64,000 nt of DNA from RPQJ01 sp963793005 (GTDB lineage: Bacteria > Pseudomonadota > Gammaproteobacteria > Steroidobacterales > Steroidobacteraceae), in the NCBI GenBank assembly GCA_963793005.1, contig CAWBYP010000002.1:1364001-1428000 (forward strand). Direction: 5' to 3'. Of the stretch, positions 18,620-27,117 are shown piece by piece (positions within the stretch are counted from its first letter, which is position 1; the number at the start of each line of letters is the position of its first letter). Both the position numbers and the translations under genes were made by a program. A model generated the notes under the pieces. That model made no database searches. It saw only the letters and a list, made by a program, of their open reading frames with translations, and was not told where the DNA came from.

Positions 18620-19183
18620 ATGGACCCAACGGACATCCTGCTGATGCTGTACTCGATCATCGCGGGGCTCGGCATCGAGAAACTTGTGCAGGGCCTGGCC
18701 TCGATGATCGAGCAACGCAAGCACGTCCGCTTCTACTGGGTGCATTGGGCCTGGCTGTTCCTGACGATGGCCGCCCACGTGGTGACGATTTTCGCTTTGA
18801 TCAGGTTCACAAACAGTCCGCACTGGACCGTATTCAACGCGATGCTGACGCTCAGCATGCCCCTGCTGCTCTACCTGATCAGCGACCTGATGGTGCCCGC
18901 GATAGGCAAGGCGGAGACTGTCGACCTGCGGCGCTACTTCTACGAGACTCGACCGTGGTTCTACAGCCTGATGATCGCGCTGGCGCTGTGCGGCATGGCC
19001 GTGCAGATCGCAATTGAACACGAGATCGACTTGAGCCCCAGCGGGCTGTTGCGCGTGCTGGCCGTCGTTGTGCTTGCTGGCGGACTCACCAGCAGCAGGC
19101 CCGCGGTTCAATCAGCAGTCATCATCGTACTGCTGGCGCTGGTGGCGACCGGCGCGACACTGGTCTCCGTGGAACTGATGTAG
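18620..19183 (+). CDS. Hypothetical integral membrane protein
   Basis: 187 residues with five to six predicted membrane helices (about 4-24, 42-62, 72-92, 112-131, 143-160, 164-184) and the short polar loop SMIEQRKHVRFYWVH between the first two. GGGGAGC precedes the ATG at a suitable distance. I do not recognise the family. It follows the cytochrome gene by 33 nt on the same strand, so a membrane partner for that cytochrome is possible, but no quinone- or haem-binding motif is evident. Its end faces the SDR gene across a short GC-rich hairpin (about 19193-19221). Confidence 0.65.
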   Translation: MDPTDILLMLYSIIAGLGIEKLVQGLASMIEQRKHVRFYWVHWAWLFLTMAAHVVTIFALIRFTNSPHWTVFNAMLTLSMPLLLYLISDLMVPAIGKAETVDLRRYFYETRPWFYSLMIALALCGMAVQIAIEHEIDLSPSGLLRVLAVVVLAGGLTSSRPAVQSAVIIVLLALVATGATLVSVELM

Positions 19184-19226
19184 CTCGCCGCCGGGGCGGC
19201 CGACCACGCGGGAACCGCCCCCGAAT

Positions 19227-20081
19227 TCAGACCTGCACGTCCGGCGGTGTACGCAAGTATGCCGGCACGAACAGGTCGACCTGCAGCGCGCCCTCGCCCG
19301 GCTGGGCGCGGTAGCAGCGCAGGTCCTTGACGCCTGCCGCAACAAGCACCTGCTCGTCAATGAAGTGCTGGCCCGTTACCTCGCTTGCGGGCCGGGTGAG
19401 GACGTGCCAGGCGGCATCGGCCATGATTTCGGGTTTACGGCTCCTGGCAATGCCGCCAGCGTCAACAATGTTACGCACCGCTGCCGTGTCGATCAGCGTC
19501 TTCGGCCACAGGGTGTTGAACGCGATGCGCCGATCGCGGAACTCAGCGGCCATCGCCATCGCGTAGATGCTCATCGCGAACTTTGACATTGCGTACGCCG
19601 GATAGGGCGCGAACCAGTCCGGAACTAGGTTCAAGGGCGGCGCCAGGGTCAACACGTGGGGATTGCCGGACTTGAGCAGGTGCGGGATGCAGGCCCGCGA
19701 AACCATGAACGCGCCGCGCGAGTTGATGTCGTGCATCAGGTCGTAGCGCTTCGGTTCGGTGGCCAGAGTACCGGACAGGCTGATCGCCGAAGCATTGTTG
19801 ACGCAGATGTCGATGCCACCAAACCTTGCCACCGCCTGTGAAACGGCGTCCTCGACCTGGGAGTCGTCGCGGATGTCGCAGACGACAGGCAATGCCCTGC
19901 CGCCGGCCTGCTCGATCTCTGCGGCAGCCGAATGGATGGTGCCGGGCAGCTTCGGGTTGGGCTCTGCAGTCTTGGCGGCAATCGTGACGTTGGCGCCGTC
20001 GCGCGCCGCGCGCAGCGCAATGGCCAGCCCGATGCCGCGCGAACCACCACTTATGAAAACGCTCTTTCCCTTCAGGCTCAT
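19227..20081 (-). CDS. SDR family oxidoreductase (HSDL2-like)
   Basis: 284 residues from the ATG at 20081, which has GGGAGAAG just before it; the longer open frame upstream adds 15 residues unlike the family. Seen: the cofactor loop SGGSRGIG (about 8-15), CNNAS in the active-site strand and the catalytic Y-A-M-S-K. The region ITLA replaced by TLAPPLNL and the segment NTLWPKTLIDTAA match the hydroxysteroid dehydrogenase-like 2 subgroup. Known: such SDRs reduce or oxidise hydroxyl groups on lipids or steroids; most members have no defined substrate. It is the last gene of the minus-strand catabolic series, 99 nt after the zinc dehydrogenase. Confidence 0.88.
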   Translation of the reverse strand: MSLKGKSVFISGGSRGIGLAIALRAARDGANVTIAAKTAEPNPKLPGTIHSAAAEIEQAGGRALPVVCDIRDDSQVEDAVSQAVARFGGIDICVNNASAISLSGTLATEPKRYDLMHDINSRGAFMVSRACIPHLLKSGNPHVLTLAPPLNLVPDWFAPYPAYAMSKFAMSIYAMAMAAEFRDRRIAFNTLWPKTLIDTAAVRNIVDAGGIARSRKPEIMADAAWHVLTRPASEVTGQHFIDEQVLVAAGVKDLRCYRAQPGEGALQVDLFVPAYLRTPPDVQV

Positions 20082-20180
20082 GACTTCTCCCGCGGCGATG
20101 TTCTGTATCCGCTCTGTATTGGACATATCGGGGTGCCGGGATTCGGACTGCCGACCAGTGTTCTGCTGGCCGGCCCGTGG

Positions 20181-21359
20181 CTAGTGCGACAAATGCTGCG
20201 CGACGGCGGTCCCCTGCTGTGCCGGATTGACGAGGATCTTGGCGTGGACCCCGGGCCCGGCGAGTACGTTAAAGGCCGCATCCACGCCCTCGAGCCCGAC
20301 CTCGCCGGTGATCATGGGGGAACAATTGACCTTGCCCTCCGCGATCATGTGAACGGTGTCCCGGTACTCGAGCGGCGTGTGATTCATGACGAAGCGCAGG
20401 TCGATCTCCTTCATCACCGCCAGCGCCGGTTCGTATCGGTCAACCTGCATGCAGACGCCTGCGACGACCACGCGCGACATCAACGGTGCGCCGTCGATGA
20501 TCTGCTGCACGATTCCCGGCAGGCCGACGCATTCGAATATGACCGGTCGCGGCGGCGGCCCGCCGATGGCTTCGGCGACGCGCCAGGCGTGCCACCACGG
20601 CACCGGCAGCCTTCCCAGTTTCTCGCGCGTGCTGAGCGCGAACTCCATGAGCGCAGGCGTGTCCATGAAGAAGCCCTGCTCCTGCCAATCCGCGTACGGC
20701 GAGGTCGCCGACGGATCGATGACGACATCTGCACCGCTCGCCGTCGCCAGCTCGCGCCTGCGCGCCGAGAAGTCGCTGGCGACCACCTGCCTGACGCCCC
20801 TCGCCTTCAGCATACAGATCACGGCGAGGCCGACCGGGCCGCAGCCGATGACTACGGCGACGTCCTTGCGCCCGATTTCACTGCGACGCACGGCGTGCCA
20901 GCCCACCGCCATCGGCTCGGTCAGTGCCGCCAGTTCCGACGAGAGTCCGTTCGGAACCGGCACCAGGGTCGCCTCCTGCAACAGCATGCGTTCCGCGTAC
21001 GCGCCATTGGCGTGCGCGGACAGGCCGGGATTGACGATACCGCGGCTGGTCCGGAGCATGGGCTGCGCGACGATGCGCGTGCCGCGCTTGAGTTTGCGCT
21101 CGCAGCCCGGACCATAGTCGAGCACCTCGGCGCAGAATTCGTGCCCGAACACGACCGGGTCCGCGCTGCTCGGGAAGTTGTCCGCCGCGCCGACCCGCGC
21201 CGCGAGGTCCCGCATGTGGTCGCAGTGGTGGCGCAGGTGCAGGTCTGAACCGCAGATGCCGCAATGCTGGACCGCGACCAGCACCTGGCCTCGGCCCGGG
21301 ATCGGCTCGGGCAGGTCGACCACGCTCAATTCACTGCGCTGGCATACCACGGCTTTCAT
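20181..21359 (-). CDS. Zinc-binding medium-chain dehydrogenase
   Basis: 392 residues. Seen: catalytic-zinc motif CGICGSDLH (about 33-41), GHEF (about 73-76) and the Rossmann motif GCGPVGLAVI (about 172-181). The four-cysteine lobe that carries the structural zinc in classical alcohol dehydrogenases is missing; the region contains LRTSRGIVNPG instead. Two inserts are visible, HHCDHMRDLAARVGAADN after the zinc motif and a segment around WHAWRVAEAI. Known: MDR enzymes of this type oxidise secondary alcohols or cyclic alcohols. It lies between two SDR genes on the same strand, so serial oxidation of a multi-hydroxyl substrate is plausible. Confidence 0.88.
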   Translation of the reverse strand: MKAVVCQRSELSVVDLPEPIPGRGQVLVAVQHCGICGSDLHLRHHCDHMRDLAARVGAADNFPSSADPVVFGHEFCAEVLDYGPGCERKLKRGTRIVAQPMLRTSRGIVNPGLSAHANGAYAERMLLQEATLVPVPNGLSSELAALTEPMAVGWHAVRRSEIGRKDVAVVIGCGPVGLAVICMLKARGVRQVVASDFSARRRELATASGADVVIDPSATSPYADWQEQGFFMDTPALMEFALSTREKLGRLPVPWWHAWRVAEAIGGPPPRPVIFECVGLPGIVQQIIDGAPLMSRVVVAGVCMQVDRYEPALAVMKEIDLRFVMNHTPLEYRDTVHMIAEGKVNCSPMITGEVGLEGVDAAFNVLAGPGVHAKILVNPAQQGTAVAQHLSH

Positions 21360-21402
21360 TGGATCGTCCCCATCTGTTCAGGCCCCGAGTGCGCCGGTTG
21401 AG

Positions 21403-22236
21403 TCACAGGTATCCGGCCTTTCGGGAGAAATCGATCATGATCGAGCGGATCAGCTTCACTGACGCTCGTCGCACGTGATAGGCGAGCGCCGCCTTGGGAC
21501 CGCTCAGGACGATATCGCCGTCATTGCGCACGGCCTTGACCATGTCGCTGGCGATCACCTCTGGCGAGCATCCGACTTGATCGTAGTACTCGCTCATCTT
21601 CTGCAGTGTCGCCTCGGGCACGCTCGGTGCCACCCCGAGGTGGCCGCGCACGATCTCCGTGTTGACGACACCTGGACAGATCGTGGTGACGTGCACGTTG
21701 CTGTCCGCGAGTTCCATCTTCAGCGCCTCGGTCCAGATGCTTACCGCGCCCTTGGATGCCGCGTATGCGCCCATGGAAGGCGACGGGAAATTGCCGGCCG
21801 ATGACGAAACATTCAACACGTTCCGCGGACCGCCCGCCGCGATCATCAGCGGGACGAAGTAGTAGCAGCCGTGCACGACGCCCATCACGTTGACGTCGAG
21901 GATGCGCTTCCAGTGCGCCAGGTCGCTCTTCAGGAACAGGCCCAGGTAGCCGACGCCCGCATTGTTTACGAGCACGTGGGGCGCGCCGAAGCGGACGTCT
22001 ACTGCCTCGGCGAAGGCTTTCATCGCCGCCTCGTCGGCCACGTTGACGACGTACGGCAGGCAGGAGACGCCGAGGTCCTCGATCTCCTCGCGCACTGGCT
22101 CCAGTGCCTCCCGTCTCAGGTCGGCAATGACCAGGTTGGCGCCCTCGCGTGCGAACGCGATCGCGGTCGCACGCCCGATGCCGGCCGCTGCGCCGGTCAC
22201 GACGACTGTCTTGTTCCTGAAATCAGTTATGGCCAT
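21403..22236 (-). CDS. SDR family oxidoreductase
   Basis: 277 residues from the ATG at 22236, where the family N-terminus begins (FRNKTVVVTG); the longer open frame upstream is not conserved-looking. Seen: TGAAAGIG (about 13-20), NNAG (about 92-95), the active-site serine in NVSSSAG and Y-A-A-S-K. The C-terminal 40 residues (GPKAALAYHVRRASVKLIRSIM) are amphipathic and basic, typical of SDRs that act on hydrophobic substrates and associate with membranes. The gene is 38 nt from the VOC-SRPBCC gene upstream and 43 nt from the zinc dehydrogenase downstream, in one transcription unit. Confidence 0.88.
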   Translation of the reverse strand: MAITDFRNKTVVVTGAAAGIGRATAIAFAREGANLVIADLRREALEPVREEIEDLGVSCLPYVVNVADEAAMKAFAEAVDVRFGAPHVLVNNAGVGYLGLFLKSDLAHWKRILDVNVMGVVHGCYYFVPLMIAAGGPRNVLNVSSSAGNFPSPSMGAYAASKGAVSIWTEALKMELADSNVHVTTICPGVVNTEIVRGHLGVAPSVPEATLQKMSEYYDQVGCSPEVIASDMVKAVRNDGDIVLSGPKAALAYHVRRASVKLIRSIMIDFSRKAGYL

Positions 22237-22274
22237 CGCTCTCTCGCCTGGAATAGTTAGGGGTGGGGTCGATG

Positions 22275-23694
22275 TCAGGCGTCGACGCGCTCGGCGTAGG
22301 GCTTCAGGCCGCGCGACAACATCTTGTCCAGCATCCCCTGCATGACGAAGCGCAGCATCGCGCCGAGGAACGGAATCCTGCTGCGACAGCGAATCGACCA
22401 GTCGACCTCGCAACCCGCGCCGGCCGGGCGCAATACGATCTCGCCGTTGTGGAACACGATGGGCCCGCCTTCAATGACGCGATACCGAATGCGTCGGCCC
22501 GGCTCGACTCCGGTGACCTGTTCGACGACTGTGCCGGGCCGGCCCTTCATGATCCGCTCGGAACCGACACCATCGGCGTCGGGACTACCGTCGCGCCGCC
22601 GGTGCACTGCATCGAAGCCAATCCAGCTACCCATCGCGTCGTGGTCGCAGAGAATCCGCCAGACCCGCTCGGCGGGTGCATCGATCCGCACCGATGCGGC
22701 CACCTCGACGTTGTCGTGCACCGGTCGCTTGTCGCGCGGCTGCGGCTCGAAGCCGTACTTGACGTCGCGAGCGCCCGGGGGCACACAGACGAGCTCGACT
22801 GAGAATCCCAATGGGTCGTTCATGTACACGACCCCGCCGCCGTCGAAATAGATTGGCTTGCAGTTCGGTCGCGCGCCGAATGCGAGCGCACGCTGGTAGA
22901 CCTGCCGGTGGTCGGTCTGCGAGCGCAGGCCGTATGCAATGTTCAGGATGCCCTGGTCGCTGATCCGATAGCCCTGCGGCCACGGCTGGCCGACCGGGTC
23001 CGTGTACTGCACGACTTCGACCAGGATGTCTCCGGACCGAAACACCGCGCGCCTGCAGGTCGCGCCGTCCAGGCCCCACAGCTGCTCGTGCTCCGGGCCG
23101 ATGCAGCGGCACGTGCTCCGGCCCGTTGCCATTGATCGCGGCCAGGTATGCCACGGACCCGTCGAAGTCGGGCGTGGACAGCGTCACTGAGCGAACGGCG
23201 ACCGGGCAGCTGCTGTGTTCGCTGCCTGCGGGCTGCGGAAGCGGATCCTGTTCCATGATCTCGACGTGGATGCCGTCAGGGTCCTGGACGCATGCGCGTC
23301 GCCGACCGCGCTCCCCAATTGGCGGCACGAGCGGCAGGCTCCCGAGCTTGGCAAGATTCGCCAGCGCCGTGTCGAAGTCGGTGACGTGCACACCGATGCG
23401 TGAGTAACCAATGTCGCAGGGCCGGTAGCCGGTGGGCCTCAGCCTCGCGAGCGGCCGCCGGAACTGGAACAGCTCCATCTGGAACCAGCGGTTGCGACCA
23501 ACCAGCCACCAGGCGCAGGAGGCCGCGCCGGCGATTCCCTGGACCCGGCCGGCAATCGGCCCACTCATCATGAAGATACTTCCACCCGCTGGCAGGAAGC
23601 CCAGTCCCTCGCGGTACCAGGCCTCGGAACGACGCAGGTCGACGACCGAAAGCGCGATCTGCGCCAGCGGGGGTGAGAGCGGGGTCGCGTTCAT
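22275..23694 (-). CDS. VOC-VOC-SRPBCC fusion protein, interrupted by a 1-nt frameshift
   Basis: The gene begins at ATG 23694 and ends at 22275; its 1420 nt are one base too long to stay in frame. Frame 1 reads MNATPL and the first VOC domain (about 1-150), and enters a second VOC domain; frame 2 continues with IGPEHEQLWGLDG, the rest of that VOC domain, then an SRPBCC domain (APAERVWRILCDHDAMGSW onwards). Removing one base at the C-run 23122-23124 (G-run on the coding strand) would join them into about 472 residues. The start overlaps the preceding stop (TGATG). VOC domains bind metals or extradiol/glyoxalase substrates, SRPBCC domains hold hydrophobic ligands. A real frameshift is possible, but an indel in a homopolymer is more likely. 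Confidence 0.75.
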
Positions 23695-24854
23695 CACGGC
23701 CTGCTCACGACGGTTGCCGGCGAGCCGGCCCGGACCGCGCGCCGCCAGAGGATCACGAGGTAAACCACCAGCAGCATGCCGCCGACGAGCCACCTCAGGT
23801 CCGGCACCAGCATTTCGCTGTCGATCGGTATCAGCACGACGTCCTCGGAGGCGAATTTGTAGGGGACAGCCGGGCCATAGCTTGGGTCGGCCATGAACTC
23901 GATGAACGCACGACGACTGGGCGCGCGCATGACCACGACCCTGTTCCAGTCGACCTTGTCGACGTCCGACTGGATGAGGCTGGCCGACTGGGCGCCGCCC
24001 CCGATCATCGGGTACTCGCCACGCTTCAGCGCCAGCGGCGCGACCCGCGACTCGTAGTAGGCGTTGGCCTCGTGGGGCGTGCCCGAGAACTCGATGCCTG
24101 CCGGCAACTCGCCGAGCGTGCTTCGATAGCGCATCAGGTTGACCATCAGCACCGGCCGGCCGTCGTCGCTCGAAGCCCAGTCGCGGATCCGCTGGATGAA
24201 TGCAGCCTTCTGCTCTGGCGGCTGGACCAGGTTCCTCTCGAGTTCTGCGGCATACCTGTCGACGTCGGCAGCCGTCATCGGGCTCCGCCACAGCGACGGC
24301 GTCTGCCAGAGATAGAAAGCGGCAAAGAGCGCCATGAACAGGATGCCCAACGCGATCGTGAACGCGCGGCCCTTGACCGCCGTCACCGCCGACTGGCTGG
24401 GCACCGTGCGTCCGGCGGCCTCCTCGAACTCGATGACATTGCCGAAAGGATCGCGGCCGTAGACGGTTCGCAGCCCCGGCGCGATGCGCACCGGGGCGCC
24501 CAGGAACTTCACTCCCGCCGCCTGCAGCCGCTCGTACTCGGCGTCCAGGTCCTTGACGGCCATGCAGAAATGCGTGATCCCATGGTCGATCAGCGGACGC
24601 TCGGGGTCCTGTGGCCTGGGATCGCAGTCCTTGAACTGGAAAAGCTCGATCAGCAGGTTCGGGCCGCGCAGGTGAACCGCGTCGGCACCCGTGCCACTGA
24701 CGTTCAGGATCCTGCCTGCGGTCCCGGACATGGACGAACCGGCCTTCCAGGACATCCGCTCGCCCTTTTCGAAACCGAGCAGCCCGCAGTAGAACTCAAT
24801 GGCCCGATCGAGATCCGGCACCGACAGCGCGATGTGGTTTATTCCCAGGATCAT
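23694..24854 (-). CDS. VOC domain protein fused to a membrane-anchored DUF1330-like domain
   Basis: 386 residues. Residues 1-145 are a glyoxalase/VOC domain with candidate metal ligands H7, E70 and E142. A membrane helix follows (about 165-183), then a soluble ferredoxin-like segment (about 232-345: PVLMVNLMRY, ANAYYESR, VVVMRAPSRRAFIEFM) that resembles DUF1330/YciI-type domains, and a second helix at 355-370 with a basic tail. The first helix points the linker outward and the second returns, so the VOC part should be cytoplasmic and the DUF1330-like part periplasmic, or the reverse. I do not know this architecture. Start overlaps the hydrolase stop (ATGA), end overlaps the next start (TGATG). 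Confidence 0.8.
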   Translation of the reverse strand: MILGINHIALSVPDLDRAIEFYCGLLGFEKGERMSWKAGSSMSGTAGRILNVSGTGADAVHLRGPNLLIELFQFKDCDPRPQDPERPLIDHGITHFCMAVKDLDAEYERLQAAGVKFLGAPVRIAPGLRTVYGRDPFGNVIEFEEAAGRTVPSQSAVTAVKGRAFTIALGILFMALFAAFYLWQTPSLWRSPMTAADVDRYAAELERNLVQPPEQKAAFIQRIRDWASSDDGRPVLMVNLMRYRSTLGELPAGIEFSGTPHEANAYYESRVAPLALKRGEYPMIGGGAQSASLIQSDVDKVDWNRVVVMRAPSRRAFIEFMADPSYGPAVPYKFASEDVVLIPIDSEMLVPDLRWLVGGMLLVVYLVILWRRAVRAGSPATVVSRP

Positions 24855-25696
24855 TTGTGTAACTCCCCCGAATCTGCAGCCAGGTATTCGAGCATCAACG
24901 GATTGAACTGCTCCGCACCGCTCAGTTGCAGCCAGTGATTGGCACCGTCAATGGGTTCGTAGCGAAATGGTGAGTCGACGAAGTCGCCGGAATTTCGCAT
25001 TTGCGCTTCGGCCAGGAATCGGTCGCCGCTGCTCCAGACCCCCATGACCGGAATGACGGCGTTTTCGTCGTGGCCCGAGATGAACACCTGGGGATTGGCG
25101 CGGTAGTAGTTCAGGCCTGCCCGGAGCCGGCCTGGACGCGACTGCTGCCGGATCCACTCGGCGTGTTCCTCCGGGTAACCCGCCATGACGCGGAGCCCCA
25201 GCCAGCCAAATGAGCTGAGCAGCAATTCGGGCAGCAGCGGCAACTGGAACAGCATCGTGTAGTAGCCCTTGATCTTCTGGGCCAGCCCTCCGCGCCGGTA
25301 GGCATTTGGATGGCCGGTCGACAGGGCGACATAGCGATCGACGCGATCTGGATGACGGATGGCCAGCGGCCAGCACACGCCCGCACCCCAGTCGTGGGCA
25401 ACCACGCGCGCCTTCTCGATCCGCAGCTCATCGAGCAGGGAGACCATGTCGATGACAAGGTTGTCGACGCTGTAGTCCGAAACATCAGGTGAGATCTCGG
25501 TCTCGCCGCAGCCGCGGGTGTCGGGCGCGATCACCCGATAGCCGGCTCTGACCAGGGCTGGAATCTGCTTCCGCCAGACCCGGTGGCAGTCGGGATAGCC
25601 GTGCACCAGCAACACGTCCGGTCCTTCCCCGGCGACCAGGACATTCATTTCGATTCCGTTGACGTGCATCCTGCGCGTCTCGACGCCGGCGTCCAT
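24851..25696 (-). CDS. Alpha/beta hydrolase, epoxide hydrolase-like
   Basis: 281 residues from the ATG at 25696. A GTG at 25744 overlaps the preceding stop as GTGA and would add 16 residues; an ATG at 25669 is also possible, so the start is uncertain. Seen: HGYPD oxyanion loop, nucleophile elbow HDWGAG where aspartate replaces serine, and the terminal GANHW with the catalytic histidine. Known: Asp nucleophile with this loop marks epoxide hydrolases and haloalkane dehalogenases; tyrosines in the cap (YYTM) favour the former. It sits between a GST and a VOC fusion, so it may open an epoxide or ester of a hydrophobic substrate. The stop overlaps the next start (ATGA). Confidence 0.87.
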   Translation of the reverse strand: MDAGVETRRMHVNGIEMNVLVAGEGPDVLLVHGYPDCHRVWRKQIPALVRAGYRVIAPDTRGCGETEISPDVSDYSVDNLVIDMVSLLDELRIEKARVVAHDWGAGVCWPLAIRHPDRVDRYVALSTGHPNAYRRGGLAQKIKGYYTMLFQLPLLPELLLSSFGWLGLRVMAGYPEEHAEWIRQQSRPGRLRAGLNYYRANPQVFISGHDENAVIPVMGVWSSGDRFLAEAQMRNSGDFVDSPFRYEPIDGANHWLQLSGAEQFNPLMLEYLAADSGELHK

Positions 25697-25740
25697 TCCT
25701 GCATCGTCGACATGAGCCTGACCGGCAACCGTGTTGGCGG

Positions 25741-26910
25741 TCACGCCAGCACCAGCACATAGTCCTTGCGACACATCGGCCGCGCCAGCCTGATCGACAT
25801 GGTCGCCTCCCCACCTGTGCGCTCCATCAACGCGGCGAATCGTTGCGCCGCTTCGCCGGTCAGCGATCGGGCCAGCGCGCTGGCCTTCTCGAAATGCCAG
25901 AGCGAGTGCGGCGCGCTGAAGCGACGGATCGTGCAGCCGCGCATCGTGTATTCGATCGACCCTAGCGTCGGATGTACCGTGCGTACGCCGTCGGACGACA
26001 CCAGGTGCCCGGCGGGAAGGTCTGGATTGGCTGCAACCCAGGCGTTGTACGACGCGGCCTGGGCCACGAGATCGGGCCCCCAATCCTGAAAAACAAGCCG
26101 CAGGATCGGTTCCAGTGTCTCGGGGATACTGTCGTCCTCAGGCCAGGTCTCTGGATAGTCCGGAAACTCGCCGTCGCCAGTGCTGGCGAGGTTCATGCGC
26201 TCGCTCCAGCGATAGACGTTCGGCGCCTTTTCCTTCATCAGCGTGGCCGGGACCGGGTCGCGCGCCAGGTGCCCGTACAGCGGCGCCATCAGGCCGCAGT
26301 CGGCGATGCTCGGGCGGCCACCCAGCAGATAGGGGTGGTGCTGGAAGTGGATGTCGAGCGCATCCAGCAGGTCGAGGTACGCGGTCTCAACCGCTGGCAG
26401 CGTATCGGACGTGACGCCGAGGCGAGGCAGGAAGTCGTTGAAGTAATTCATCAGCTTCAGGCCCGCGGCCAGGCGCGCCGCGCGGTCCGGACCCGCATGC
26501 ACGCCGCGCCCGAATTCAGCGCGAAGGAAATGCTCCTGCTCGGCTCGATAGGTCCATCGGTAGGACATGGCTACCGGCAGCATGCCCTCGGAGCCGAATG
26601 CGCCGAGCAGCCAAGCTACGGCACGCTGCAGCGGTGTGCGTGGCACCATCGGCGGCTCCGGGATGGCGGCCTCGAGGTACTCGATCATGTCGGTCGTATC
26701 CTGCAGGATCCGACCGTCTGGCGTTTCGATGACAGGCGCCACCTTCAGACGCAGGGCCGGGGTGATTTCCGCGCGAAAGCGCGGGTGCGGCGGGAAGATC
26801 TCGCGGAAAGGCACCTGCTTCTTGATCAGGTAGCTGCGGATCTTGCCCGTGTACAGCGAGTGCGGGGTACCCCACAGGGTATAGGTGTCGCGCGTCGCAA
26901 CCTGCGTCAT
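25741..26910 (-). CDS. Glutathione S-transferase family protein (long form)
   Basis: 389 residues from the ATG at 26910, preceded by the strong site AGGAGGGGAGA; the frame is open further upstream but that part is not protein-like. Seen: a thioredoxin-fold N-terminus (TPHSLYTGKIRSYL, then APVIETPDGRILQDT with the cis-proline and the DT/S glutathione contact), and an all-helical second domain with PSIADCGL. About 130 extra residues follow. Known: such long GSTs occur in proteobacteria and their substrates are unknown. It is the first structural gene of the run and shares the strand with the AraC gene upstream; only 207 nt separate them, which is where a controlled promoter would be expected. 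Confidence 0.87.
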   Translation of the reverse strand: MTQVATRDTYTLWGTPHSLYTGKIRSYLIKKQVPFREIFPPHPRFRAEITPALRLKVAPVIETPDGRILQDTTDMIEYLEAAIPEPPMVPRTPLQRAVAWLLGAFGSEGMLPVAMSYRWTYRAEQEHFLRAEFGRGVHAGPDRAARLAAGLKLMNYFNDFLPRLGVTSDTLPAVETAYLDLLDALDIHFQHHPYLLGGRPSIADCGLMAPLYGHLARDPVPATLMKEKAPNVYRWSERMNLASTGDGEFPDYPETWPEDDSIPETLEPILRLVFQDWGPDLVAQAASYNAWVAANPDLPAGHLVSSDGVRTVHPTLGSIEYTMRGCTIRRFSAPHSLWHFEKASALARSLTGEAAQRFAALMERTGGEATMSIRLARPMCRKDYVLVLA

Positions 26911-27024
26911 CGTCTCCCCTCCTGATCGACTCCGCCGCCCGATTCTCCTCCGATCGAGGGACAGCGGAACTGGAGTGTATTCTGGGCTCGGCTGGGCGCG
27001 TCGGCTTGACAAATGTGGCCAACC

Positions 27025-27047
27025 TTGCCCGGCATGAGGCCGGGCAA
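27025..27047 (-). terminator. Hairpin downstream of the AraC gene
   Basis: Perfect 9-bp stem TTGCCCGGC/GCCGGGCAA with a 5-nt loop, 71 nt past the regulator stop codon. There is no clear T-run, so it may stall transcription or only delimit the mRNA. It separates the AraC gene from the GST-led series. Confidence 0.4.
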
Positions 27048-27117
27048 TGGGGCGCCGCCGGGCGTCGGCAGGCGCTACCCGGGCGCGGAGGCCCCGGAGG
27101 CAGAACACGGGGTCAAT

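Noticed and set aside
19193..19221. GGGGCGG/CCGCCCC hairpin as a terminator for the convergent genes
   Set aside because: Only seven pairs, a long loop and no T-run; mentioned under the neighbouring gene but not called.
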